Part shown: positions 34,511 through 43,137 of the stretch, one piece after another
Numbering within the stretch: the first letter of the stretch is position 1
How the letters are laid out: each line of letters starts with the position of its first letter
Origin: Anabaena sp. PCC 7108
Lineage (GTDB): Bacteria > Cyanobacteriota > Cyanobacteriia > Cyanobacteriales > Nostocaceae
Assembly: GCF_000332135.1 (NCBI RefSeq)
Contig: NZ_KB235896.1
Location: forward strand, 4,828,356 to 4,892,355
Direction of reading: 5' to 3'
Length of the DNA stretch: 64,000 nucleotides
Translations under genes and position numbers: made by a program
Notes under the pieces: model-generated
What the model was told of the DNA's origin: nothing
Database searches by the model: none
Seen by the model: the letters and a program-made list of their open reading frames with translations, nothing else

Positions 34511-36616
34511 ATGAATTCAGCTGCAACTACTCCAAAACCTAAATCTTCCCGTCCTCGTCCTAGCGATCGCCGTCAAAAACGCCAAAAAAAACGGGTAAGT
34601 ACCCAGGGACTATACACTAGAGCAATTAGGGATACGTTTGTTAAGCTGCATCCCCAATATGTGATCAAAAATCCTGTCATGTTTCTGGTTTGGGTGGGAA
34701 CCATCATCACCCTAGCCGCAACGATATATCCCCCAATATTTGGGACAGTTAACCAGAAAAACCCGGAACTTTTCAACGGCTTGATCACAGTGATTTTGTT
34801 CTTCACCATTGTGTTTGCCAATTTTGCCGAAGCTTTAGCTGAAGGACGAGGTAAAGCCCAAGCAGATGCCTTACGATCCACAAAATCAGAAACCATCGCC
34901 AAAAAAATCGTCGTCGATGGCACAATCACAGAAGTCTCATCTAGCAGCCTTAAAAAAGGTGATACTGTCTACGTCGTAGCAGGTGATATCATCCCCGCTG
35001 ATGGTGAAGTGATTTTGGGTGTTGCTTCCGTCGATGAATCAGCCATTACTGGGGAATCGGCACCAGTTCTCAAGGAATCAGGTTCAGATGTTGCCAGTTC
35101 TGTTACTGGTGGTACTCGCATCATCTCCGATGAATTAATTATCCGCATTACCGCTGACCCCGGTAAAGGCTTTATTGACCGGATGATTGCCTTAGTCGAA
35201 GGTACAGAACGCCGCAAAACACCTAATGAAATAGCCTTGACGGTACTGCTGGCAGTTCTCAGCCTGATATTTTTATGTGTGGTCGCAACAATACCTGCCT
35301 TCGCTTATTATGTGAACAGTCCAGTCAGCGTACCCACACTCATTGCCCTTTTAGTCGCCCTGATTCCCACCACCATTGGCGGCTTACTCAGCGCCATTGG
35401 CATCGCAGGTATGGATCGCGTCGCTCAATTTAACGTCATTGCTACTTCAGGAAGGGCAGTTGAAGCTTGTGGGGATGTCAGTACTATTCTACTAGATAAG
35501 ACGGGTACAATCACACTTGGAAACCGCTTGGCAGAAGCTTTTATTCCTATCAGCGGTCATACAATGGACGAAATTGCCAATATCGTCTTAGCAGCTACTA
35601 TATTCGACGATACTCCAGAAGGTAAATCTATCATCCGACTAGCAGAAAGGTTAGGCGCAAAGTTTGACCTAGACCGAAAAAAATCACAAGGAGTAGAATT
35701 TTCCGCCAAAACTCGCATGAGTGGCACTAATTTACCAGGTGGGAGGGAAGTAAGAAAAGGCTCAGTTGCTGCAATTAAAGGGTTTGTCACTTCCCGCAAT
35801 GGCCGCGCCACCCTAGAACTGGATACTGCTTACGAACAAGTTTCCCAGCAAGGAGGTACACCACTCGCCGTTTGCCTAGATAATGAAATTTACGGTGTAA
35901 TTTATCTCAAAGATATTGTCAAGCCTGGAATCCGTGAACGGTTTGACCAAGTGCGGCGAATGGGAGTGCGTACCGTAATGCTCACTGGAGACAACCACAT
36001 TACTGCTGCTGTCATTGCTAAAGAGGCTGGAGTAGATCAATTCATCGCTGAAGCCACACCAGAAGACAAAATCAGCATCATTCAAAGAGAGCAAGCTGAG
36101 GGTAAACTAGTAGCAATGACGGGAGACGGGACTAATGATGCTCCCGCTTTAGCACAAGCTAATGTTGGCATGGCTATGAATACAGGTACTCAAGCCGCCA
36201 AAGAAGCAGCAAATATGGTGGATTTGGACTCTGACCCCACAAAATTGATTGATATCATTGGCATTGGTAAACAATTGTTGATTACTCGTGGGGCTTTGAC
36301 GACATTTTCTATCGCTAATGATATTGCTAAATATTTTGCCATCATCCCAGTAATTTTTGCGGCTGCTAATCTAGAAAGCTTGAATATTATGAAGTTAACC
36401 AGTGCTAATTCGGCAGTACTATCGGCACTGATTTATAACGCTTTAATTATTCCGGCTTTGATTCCTTTAGCATTAAAGGGCGTTAAGTTCCGACCTCTGA
36501 CAACTAATCAATTTCTGCAACGCAATATCTTGATTTATGGATTAGGTGGTGTGATTGCTCCATTTATTGCTATTAAATTCTTGGATATCCTCATTACATT
36601 GGTAGGGTTAGCCTAA
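34511..36616 (+). CDS. kdpB: K+-transporting P-type ATPase subunit B (copy 2)
   Basis: The 701 residues are full length with a basic, Ser/Pro-rich N-terminal tail of about 35 residues. [13 protein letters not shown], the phosphorylation site [12 protein letters not shown] and the hinge [13 protein letters not shown] are intact, so the pump subunit should be active. The start codon follows a CACCAAT heptamer array without a Shine-Dalgarno; later in-frame starts would remove the N-terminal tail only. It is followed by kdpC2 after 153 bp of repeats, with no kdpF/G-like gene between. Confidence 0.96.
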   Translation: MNSAATTPKPKSSRPRPSDRRQKRQKKRVSTQGLYTRAIRDTFVKLHPQYVIKNPVMFLVWVGTIITLAATIYPPIFGTVNQKNPELFNGLITVILFFTIVFANFAEALAEGRGKAQADALRSTKSETIAKKIVVDGTITEVSSSSLKKGDTVYVVAGDIIPADGEVILGVASVDESAITGESAPVLKESGSDVASSVTGGTRIISDELIIRITADPGKGFIDRMIALVEGTERRKTPNEIALTVLLAVLSLIFLCVVATIPAFAYYVNSPVSVPTLIALLVALIPTTIGGLLSAIGIAGMDRVAQFNVIATSGRAVEACGDVSTILLDKTGTITLGNRLAEAFIPISGHTMDEIANIVLAATIFDDTPEGKSIIRLAERLGAKFDLDRKKSQGVEFSAKTRMSGTNLPGGREVRKGSVAAIKGFVTSRNGRATLELDTAYEQVSQQGGTPLAVCLDNEIYGVIYLKDIVKPGIRERFDQVRRMGVRTVMLTGDNHITAAVIAKEAGVDQFIAEATPEDKISIIQREQAEGKLVAMTGDGTNDAPALAQANVGMAMNTGTQAAKEAANMVDLDSDPTKLIDIIGIGKQLLITRGALTTFSIANDIAKYFAIIPVIFAAANLESLNIMKLTSANSAVLSALIYNALIIPALIPLALKGVKFRPLTTNQFLQRNILIYGLGGVIAPFIAIKFLDILITLVGLA

Positions 36617-36633
36617 ATACAGCAGGAATTGAA

Positions 36634-36763
36634 GAAAAGACAGGGAGACACGGAGATGCAGAGATACGGAGATGCAGAGATACGGGGACACGGGGACGCG
36701 TATAACCTTTAAAATAGGGATTCAGAACCCACAATCTAAAATCTAAAATCTAAAATCTAAAAT
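36634..36763. repeat. two tandem arrays between kdpB2 and kdpC2
   Basis: The first part (about 36634-36700) repeats GGAGATGCAGAGATAC and grades into GGGGACACGGGGACGCG. The second (36733-36763) is four exact AATCTAA heptamers plus a partial. kdpC2 starts seven bases beyond. In the other kdp operon this position holds the kdpF/G-like gene. Confidence 0.88.
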
Positions 36764-36769
36764 TGAATT

Positions 36770-37372
36770 ATGATATTTATTCAAGAAGCTATCCGAGCCA
36801 TAAGGATGACTCTGTTGCTTTGGTTGTTGACAGCAATTATCTATCCTCTAGCAATCCTGGAAATGGGTCAGTTTGCTTTCCCATTTTCCGCTAATGGTAG
36901 CATCATGTTAAACATTAATAATGAACCAATTGGTTCGGCTGTGATTGGTCAAATTTTTACATCAGAACGATATTTTCATGGTCGTCCTAGTGCAGTGAGA
37001 TATAGTCAAGGGAAGAAAGCCAAGCCAACAGGTATATCTGGCGCTAGTAATCTCGCTCCTAGTAATCCAGACCTCACTAATAGGATTCGGGACGAAGCAA
37101 GTCAATTCCAAGATGACAATATACAACCGCTGGCAGATTTAATTTACACGTCTGGTTCTGGTTTAGACCCTCATATTTCTTTGAAAGCAGCGCGACAGCA
37201 ATTAGCAAGAGTTGCACGGGCAAGAAGCATCAAAGATGATGAGATCATACCTTTAATTAATAAGTATACCGATGGCAGGTTTTTAGGAATATTTGGTGAA
37301 CCGGGAGTCAATATTCTCCGGTTAAATTATGCTCTTGATTTACAAGATGTAACCCGTAAGCAAAATCAATAA
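36770..37372 (+). CDS. kdpC: K+-transporting ATPase subunit C (copy 2)
   Basis: The 200 residues show one N-terminal helix (MTLLLWLLTAIIYPLAIL) and KdpC blocks SAVIGQIFTSERYFHGRPS, SGASNLAPSNPDL, YTSGSGLDPHISLKAA and DGRFLGIFGEPGVNIL. It closes the second kdp operon; no kdpD follows. The region just upstream of the start is an AATCTAA heptamer array and carries no clear ribosome binding site. Confidence 0.95.
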   Translation: MIFIQEAIRAIRMTLLLWLLTAIIYPLAILEMGQFAFPFSANGSIMLNINNEPIGSAVIGQIFTSERYFHGRPSAVRYSQGKKAKPTGISGASNLAPSNPDLTNRIRDEASQFQDDNIQPLADLIYTSGSGLDPHISLKAARQQLARVARARSIKDDEIIPLINKYTDGRFLGIFGEPGVNILRLNYALDLQDVTRKQNQ

Positions 37373-37524
37373 TTAGTTTCAAGTAGGACTTGCTGAATAA
37401 ACCTGAATCCTTACATTCTTATGAATAATTTTCTTAGTAAAATCTCAGTAAGATATTACAGGTTTTGACATCGGCACAAGTATGAATTAAACTACTATTG
37501 CAATTAAAATAAAAATCTCTGCCA

Positions 37525-38700
37525 ATGCACCCGACTCGCGTTATCGGCTTAATGAGTGGCACATCTGTAGATGGCATCGATGCCGCTTTGGTAGAGATTT
37601 GTGGCACAGATTTGGATTTAAAAGTTCAATTACTAGCCGGGGAAACCTATCCCTACCCCAACCAAATCAGAGAACGTATTTTAGCAATTTGTGCTGGTGA
37701 TCCAATTTCAATGGCAGAATTAGCAGAAATAGATGATGCGATCGCTCTAGCTTTTTCCCAAGCCGCCCAAAATATTCAAATTGGTCATCCACCAGCTACC
37801 TTAATCGGCTCCCACGGTCAAACAGTTTACCATCGACCACCACGGATAAATGGTGAGAAAACTTCTCTCCCTCTGTCTTTGGGCTATAGCTTACAACTGG
37901 GTCGAGGTGCTTTAATTTCCCGCCTTACAGGTATTACTACTGTTAGTAATTTTCGGGTGGCTGATATTGCGGCTGGTGGTCATGGTGCGCCTCTTGTTCC
38001 TAGAGTCGATGCCTATTTGCTCAGTCATCCACAGGAAGGGCGTTGTATTCAAAATATTGGTGGGATTGGTAATGTTGCTTACATACCCCCTCGACGTGAC
38101 AACTGGCTCTCTCGAATTCTTGGTTGGGATACAGGCCCTGGAAATAGTTTGTTGGATTTAGCTGTACAATATTTTTCAGATGGTGCTAAAAGTTATGATG
38201 AAAATGGGACTTGGGCTGCTAGTGGTACTCCCTACCATCCACTGGTAGAAAAATGGCTTAGTCAAGATTATTTTCATTTATCACCACCTAAATCTACCGG
38301 GCGGGAGTTATTTGGTGTTACTTACTTGAATAATTGTTTACAAGATGCCCAAGTTTACCACCTCAGCCCCGCAGATGTGTTAGCAACAATCACAGAACTG
38401 ACAGCAGCTTCGATTGTTCACAGTTATCGTACCTTTTTACCAGAAATGCCACAAAGGGTATTATTATGTGGTGGTGGTAGTCGAAATCTTTACTTAAAAC
38501 ATCGGTTAGAGTTATTATTGGCACCAATTCCAGTTTTAACTACAGATGATGTCGGCTTAAGTGCAGCTTTTAAGGAAGCGATCGCCTTCGCAGTGTTAGC
38601 ATATTGGCGACAGCTAGGTATTCCTGGAAACTTACCCGCTGCAACTGGAGGGGAAAAAGAAGTGCTGTTAGGAGAACTTCACAGTAATATTACTGAATGA
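37525..38700 (+). CDS. anmK: anhydro-N-acetylmuramic acid kinase
   Basis: The 391 residues begin with the family signature [57 protein letters not shown] and [16 protein letters not shown] follow, the ATP- and sugar-binding blocks of AnmK. The enzyme phosphorylates and opens 1,6-anhydro-MurNAc released from peptidoglycan, feeding it back to cell-wall or amino sugar metabolism. It is cytoplasmic and of normal length. The next gene begins about 90 bp downstream in the same direction. Confidence 0.95.
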   Translation: MHPTRVIGLMSGTSVDGIDAALVEICGTDLDLKVQLLAGETYPYPNQIRERILAICAGDPISMAELAEIDDAIALAFSQAAQNIQIGHPPATLIGSHGQTVYHRPPRINGEKTSLPLSLGYSLQLGRGALISRLTGITTVSNFRVADIAAGGHGAPLVPRVDAYLLSHPQEGRCIQNIGGIGNVAYIPPRRDNWLSRILGWDTGPGNSLLDLAVQYFSDGAKSYDENGTWAASGTPYHPLVEKWLSQDYFHLSPPKSTGRELFGVTYLNNCLQDAQVYHLSPADVLATITELTAASIVHSYRTFLPEMPQRVLLCGGGSRNLYLKHRLELLLAPIPVLTTDDVGLSAAFKEAIAFAVLAYWRQLGIPGNLPAATGGEKEVLLGELHSNITE

Positions 38701-38791
38701 AGAATATTTTTTGTTGATTTTTCCTGAGATACACTATGTTAAATATATAGCTTTATTTTTACGTATTGGTTCAAAACAAGGACTATATTCA

Positions 38792-39238
38792 GTGACTCAC
38801 ACTTTTTTATTAGAACCAGGACGCTGGATCATGCAAGGAAGTTGGTTGGAACGTAATGGTATGCCAATCAGCTTTAAGGGTATGACTTTAGTAGTTTGGA
38901 ACCGTGAGAACTGGTTTTCTATGGCAACAAAGTTGGTATTTCCAGGCAGCGATCGCTCAGAAATATCTTGCCAATATAAAGGAAGACTGCATGATGGTGA
39001 TCGTCAATATACTTTTTTACTCCAGCACAATCTTTTAGGACAGGTTGAAGGTGAAGGTTGGATTTGTCCAGATACCATCGTACAGCGTTACTGGGTATTG
39101 GGCGATCGTGAACGTCGTAGCGGTTTTGAAACTTTACACCAGGTTTCAGATAATAACTACTATCTCACTAGCGGTATCCTAGCAGGTCATTTTTTAACCA
39201 GTACAATGGAAGCAAGCTTAGAGCGTCAACCTACATAA
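38792..39238 (+). CDS. conserved-looking small cytoplasmic protein of unknown function
   Basis: The GTG at 38792 gives 148 residues (VTHTFLLEPGRWIMQGSWLE...). It is preferred over a TTG 27 codons earlier because a purine-rich AAGGA lies about 10 nt upstream and the extension looks unlike protein. The chain is beta-rich with many Trp, Gly and charged residues (MTLVVWNRENWFSMATKLVF, QYKGRLHDGDRQYTFLLQH, VQRYWVLGDRERRSGFETLH), suggesting a lipocalin-like or antiparallel barrel fold. I do not recognise the family by name. It follows anmK and precedes a Ser/Thr kinase on the same strand. Confidence 0.7.
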   Translation: MTHTFLLEPGRWIMQGSWLERNGMPISFKGMTLVVWNRENWFSMATKLVFPGSDRSEISCQYKGRLHDGDRQYTFLLQHNLLGQVEGEGWICPDTIVQRYWVLGDRERRSGFETLHQVSDNNYYLTSGILAGHFLTSTMEASLERQPT

Positions 39239-39554
39239 CAAACAGGGTACTTTTAACAGGAAAGAAGAGAAAAAAGACATGAATATGTGTACTGACTTTT
39301 TTGATTAAAAAGCACAGGCTGAATCAACAAAAATCAAATAAGAGTTCTATATTTAGATACTTATTTTCTATGTAATCATTTAATAGATTCACAACTATTA
39401 GCCATGTTAAAAATTGTATATCTGAATATACTTAAAAAATTGGATGATTTCGTTAACACTCTACTAGTTTTTTACCCAAAAAAAGAAAAATGCAAAAATT
39501 AGACCTCTATCATAATTTAATCCACGATTGTTGAACATTGGAGTCGAATTATCT
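39239..39554. other. intergenic region upstream of the first Ser/Thr kinase, no gene seen
   Basis: About 315 AT-rich bases with no hairpin, repeat or short gene that I can support; it presumably holds the kinase promoter. Confidence 0.5.
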
Positions 39555-41153
39555 ATGTCAGACCCCAACATTGGTCGTTTACTTAGCAACCGTTATCAGC
39601 TTCAAGAGCTAATTGGCACTGGAGCAATGGGACGAGTGTATCGTGCTAAGGATATTTTGTTGGGAGGTGTACCCGTTGCCATTAAGTTTCTCGCTTTATC
39701 CATGCAAAACGAAAAAATGCGTTTGCAAGAACGTTTTGAGCGAGAAGCAAAAACCTGTGCTTTACTAGGTCAAAAAAGCATTCATATTGTCCGTGTAATG
39801 GACTATGGAGTAGATGAAAATCAAACTCCATACTACGTAATGGAATACTTGCAAGGACAAAGCCTCAGTACTGAAATCCGCAGCCAAAATATGCCTTTAT
39901 CTAGATTCCTCAGTATGGCTCGGCAAATTTGTCTAGGCTTACAGTGCGCTCACAATGGTATCCCCGTCGATGGAGTAATTTGCCCAATTATTCATCGTGA
40001 TATTAAGCCCAGCAATATGCTGGTGATTCAAGATGCCAGTTTTGGGGAATTAGTCAAGGTGTTAGACTTTGGAATTGCTAAGTTAATCATGTCGGATAGT
40101 GATCAGACGAAATTCTATTTGGGTACTCTGGCTTATTCTTCTCCAGAACAAATTGAGGGTAAGGAATTAGATAATCGTTCGGATATTTATAGTTTGGGTG
40201 TGATGATGTTTGAAATGCTCACAGCTAAAATGCCACTGATGGCATCAACTCAGACGTTTGGAGCATGGTATCAAACTCATCTGTTTCAAAAACCACTATC
40301 ATTTGCTGAAGTTAAGCCGACATTAAAAATACCAAAGCCAGTTGAAGATTTGGTGATGAGTTGTTTAGCCAAGAAAGCCAGCGATCGCCCTCAAAGTATT
40401 AATCATATCCTCGCTGTCTTAGTAGCCGCAGAACAGGAGGAGAAGATCCGTAAAAAGAATAGTCAAAATATTCCTTTAGTCAATCAAAGTTTCACAACTC
40501 ATACCAATATTGAAAAACAGACAAAACCTGAAAAGCGCCTAGCCCCAGCAATTGACAAAAAAAACCAAACTGAACTAGGTTTATCCCCCATCAGCGATGA
40601 GATTGCTCGTCTCGCTTCTTGGCCTTCAAATAAACCAATCGCTGATATTTTTTTTCCCCAAACTATCCATAACCATGGCGAAGCTTTACCAGCCTTGTGG
40701 GTAATGCTACCTGAACAAGAAATTCGCAAGCGCTTAGTCTGTACCCGCTACAATCAATTTCTGTTCATTTCTCTACCTCATCCCATGCTGTTGTGGATTA
40801 CAGTCATCTATAACCGCAAACATGGAGCTAAATGGTTACCTTACTACATTAATCTCAAAACCACCTTTGGCCAGGAGATCGTCCGCTTACTGCAATATAA
40901 AGGTAATTATCGCTTGTTATTCTTTGCACGAGAAACACCCAGTCGCTGTACTCATGTTCTATCTTCCAATATTGCCTCTATTCAATGTCAGCGACTGCAA
41001 GAGTGGCTGCAAATGAGCAAGATATCGACATTATCTGGGGACTCACAATACAGTAAGGAACTACTGAAAAAAGAATATGAAAAGATTAAACCGCTAATCT
41101 TAGCCAAATTAGAAGCAATGGATACTGATTCACCATTTGACTTGTCTGGTTAA
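39555..41153 (+). CDS. Ser/Thr protein kinase with an unrecognised C-terminal domain
   Basis: From the ATG at 39555 (nine codons after an in-frame TTG) the protein has 532 residues. The kinase domain is complete: IGTGAMGRVYRAKD (Gly loop), VAIKFL (Lys), HRDIKPSN (catalytic Asp), LDFGIAK and SSPEQIEGKELDNRSDIYSLG. After a Lys/Gln-rich linker (about 300-340) comes a ~180-residue domain with no membrane helix. It includes ALPALWVMLPEQEIRKRLV, WITVIYNRKHGAKWLPYYIN and a Cys near CTHVLSS, and I recognise no family. Hanks-type kinases are abundant in filamentous cyanobacteria. The extra domain is probably the sensor or effector. Confidence 0.88.
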   Translation: MSDPNIGRLLSNRYQLQELIGTGAMGRVYRAKDILLGGVPVAIKFLALSMQNEKMRLQERFEREAKTCALLGQKSIHIVRVMDYGVDENQTPYYVMEYLQGQSLSTEIRSQNMPLSRFLSMARQICLGLQCAHNGIPVDGVICPIIHRDIKPSNMLVIQDASFGELVKVLDFGIAKLIMSDSDQTKFYLGTLAYSSPEQIEGKELDNRSDIYSLGVMMFEMLTAKMPLMASTQTFGAWYQTHLFQKPLSFAEVKPTLKIPKPVEDLVMSCLAKKASDRPQSINHILAVLVAAEQEEKIRKKNSQNIPLVNQSFTTHTNIEKQTKPEKRLAPAIDKKNQTELGLSPISDEIARLASWPSNKPIADIFFPQTIHNHGEALPALWVMLPEQEIRKRLVCTRYNQFLFISLPHPMLLWITVIYNRKHGAKWLPYYINLKTTFGQEIVRLLQYKGNYRLLFFARETPSRCTHVLSSNIASIQCQRLQEWLQMSKISTLSGDSQYSKELLKKEYEKIKPLILAKLEAMDTDSPFDLSG

Positions 41154-41615
41154 CTTTAATTTTTTTATATTACAAAAAATATATGTATTTTTATAGCAGT
41201 CAATCCTCAAAAGTAAACTTTTATAAACAAAATATCTTTAAGTTAAGAAATTATAGTTAGATAAATTTGGAAGTGAAAAATTTTCAATGTCTAATTTAAG
41301 TATAAATAAACAATTTTATACAGACACTGAATTAATTAAAGTCCATAAAAATTTATTTAGCCAAGTAACATACATTATGGCTACGCTCGATAGGGCAATT
41401 CAATGTAAAGACTAATGATTAACTTGATAGACCTACAGTATAAAAGACTCTTAAAGGTTTGATTGAGGTACAGGTTAATTTACTGATACAAGTTTTTGAA
41501 TTTAAGAAAGTTGCGATCGCTGATCGAAGTTGACGCCCCAGCATCACCAGCTTTTTTCCTCCTTGGAACCTAGCAAGAGAAGGAGGTCGCCCACTGCGAC
41601 ACAAGAAGATTTACT
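41154..41615. other. intergenic region between convergent kinase and nblA genes
   Basis: AT-rich up to about 41500, then a hairpin CCTCCTT...AAGGAGG (about 41559-41587) in the 3' direction of nblA. A 61-codon minus-strand open frame (41419-41604) spans the hairpin and has no supporting features. I see no RNA gene. Confidence 0.5.
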
Positions 41616-41813
41616 CTATGCCATAGTGGAGCCTGGATCTAGTCCCCACTGATGCTTGAGAAGTTCTTTATAGGTTGCCTCCCGCACAACCATTTGCTCA
41701 TACAGCTTAACTAAAAAGTCTTGGGCTTGTTCGTGGCTCATGTGCTGTACTTGAGTAGCAAATGAGCGGATATTAAATTGCTGTTCTAAGGAAAGCTCAA
41801 CTGGTTGATTCAT
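41616..41813 (-). CDS. nblA: phycobilisome degradation protein NblA
   Basis: The ATG at 41813 gives 65 residues beginning MNQPVELSLEQQFNIRSFATQ, the classical NblA start; an in-frame ATG four codons earlier is less likely. MSHEQAQDFLVKLYEQMVV and REATYKELLKHQWGLD complete the family signature. NblA binds phycobiliproteins and recruits the Clp protease so that phycobilisomes are broken down during nitrogen or sulfur starvation; heterocyst-forming strains need it in starving filaments. It has a long upstream region (about 570 bp). It is a single-gene unit. Confidence 0.95.
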   Translation of the reverse strand: MNQPVELSLEQQFNIRSFATQVQHMSHEQAQDFLVKLYEQMVVREATYKELLKHQWGLDPGSTMA

Positions 41814-42384
41814 AGTTAAAACCAAAAAACAACGCGTAAAAGTGATATTGCTTACATAAAAGCCAAGAGGACAATACTTAAATCGGTATATGCCCTACAT
41901 CTATTTTTCTGTATTAAGAACTATAACAATTGTTTGACAAAATGCCTAGTTCTCTAAGATTGGATTTTCTGCTTGGATATTTTGCACCTAGAGCTACTAA
42001 TATGTAACTTAAGTCTGCTAACTAAGTTATATTTATTGCGGATAAATAAACTAGGGTTGCAACTCAAGTGGGTTTTAGAATGCGCCTAGGGTTGGTTGAA
42101 TTCTCTCCTTACATTTACGACTGGCAAGGGTGAAAGGTGCGAGATGTTTATTGCTGAGATTATGTAAATTTAGCCTCATCGGGTAAATTTAGAGGTTAAA
42201 GATATTTTTATCAATTTGTAAATAAGAAAAATGCTCAGATTGAACAAAATGCTGAGTATATTTACTCGAATTGTCAATAGTCACTGGTAATTTGTCAGTT
42301 GTTGATCATTTAACCAATGACTAAAAACAGAGAAATGGTATCAGTGACTCATTTCCAATCACCAATGACTATTAACCAATTAAA
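41814..42384. promoter_or_regulatory. long upstream region of nblA
   Basis: About 570 AT-rich bases precede nblA on the minus strand; no gene fits. A long leader is typical for nblA. A GTA-N7-TAC sequence at 41886-41898 resembles an NtcA site but has one base too few between half-sites. A direct repeat GTAAATTTAG occurs at about 42166 and 42184. Confidence 0.4.
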
Positions 42385-43119
42385 TTAAGAATTTTCCTCG
42401 ACAGCGACAATGACAATAGTGATGTTGTCATGACCACCTTCTTCCTTAGCAGCTTCAACCAAAGAGAAGGCTGCTTTATCTAGCCAGGGTGTATCTTTGA
42501 GGTAGCTAGAAATTTTTTGGTCAACGAGTTCCTCAGTTAGTCCATCACTACATAACAACAAGCGATCGCCAACTTGTAGTTCTAGTGGTTGCACATCAAC
42601 ATGATGCACATCTTCACGCCCCAAACAGCGGGATAAAACATGGCGATAGGGATGCAACCTAGCCTCATCGACAGAGAGATCACCCATTTTTATGGCTCTG
42701 GCTATCCAAGTATGGTCTTCTGTGATTTGTTGCAGTTGCGAGTCACGAAAGCGGTATAGTCGTGAATCACCAATGTGGGCGCACAGAGGCTGTTCTTGTC
42801 GACGGAAAAGTACGACTACAGCAGTTGTCCCCATATCAGATCGTTCCGGGTGATTTTGCTGATCTTGCAAAATAGCTGCATTCGCTGCTAACAAAGCCTG
42901 CTCTAATAATTCTGGTGACGATTGAGAAGACTGCCAATTTGCTGTCAAATAAGCCTCTATTTCCTGGGTAGCAATGCGACTAGCTTCTTCACCTCCTGCA
43001 TGACCACCCATACCATCAGCAACTATGAAAAATCGTCCTTCTGGGTCTATGTGGTAAGCATCTTGATTATTAGAACGAATAAGTCCCGGATCGGTACAAC
43101 CGGTAAAGTTAAGTTTCAT
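42385..43119 (-). CDS. PP2C-family Ser/Thr protein phosphatase
   Basis: The ATG at 43119 gives 244 residues; the frame runs upstream to a TTG abutting the previous stop, but MKLNFTGCTDPGLIRSNNQD is the expected start. PP2C metal-binding motifs are complete: RSNNQDAY, VADGMGGHAGGEEAS, DMGTTAVVV, AHIGDSRLYRF, LLCSDGLTE and GGHDNITIVIV. It is a stand-alone soluble phosphatase like PrpC/PphA, removing phosphate from Ser/Thr of targets such as those of Hanks kinases or PII. It follows a UbiB-like kinase gene on the same strand with an 18-bp gap, so the two are likely cotranscribed. Confidence 0.93.
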   Translation of the reverse strand: MKLNFTGCTDPGLIRSNNQDAYHIDPEGRFFIVADGMGGHAGGEEASRIATQEIEAYLTANWQSSQSSPELLEQALLAANAAILQDQQNHPERSDMGTTAVVVLFRRQEQPLCAHIGDSRLYRFRDSQLQQITEDHTWIARAIKMGDLSVDEARLHPYRHVLSRCLGREDVHHVDVQPLELQVGDRLLLCSDGLTEELVDQKISSYLKDTPWLDKAAFSLVEAAKEEGGHDNITIVIVAVEENS

Positions 43120-43137
43120 AAATTTTTTTGGAAACAA

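Noticed and set aside
34209-34542. Several overlapping open frames between kdpA2 and kdpB2
   Set aside because: They are translations of the 24-bp minisatellite and the heptamer array in all frames, not genes.
41419-41604. Minus-strand open frame downstream of nblA
   Set aside because: It overlaps a hairpin and shows no protein-like pattern or ribosome site.
41886-41898. NtcA-type site upstream of nblA
   Set aside because: GTA-N7-TAC has seven bases between half-sites instead of eight, and no -10 box at proper distance is clear.
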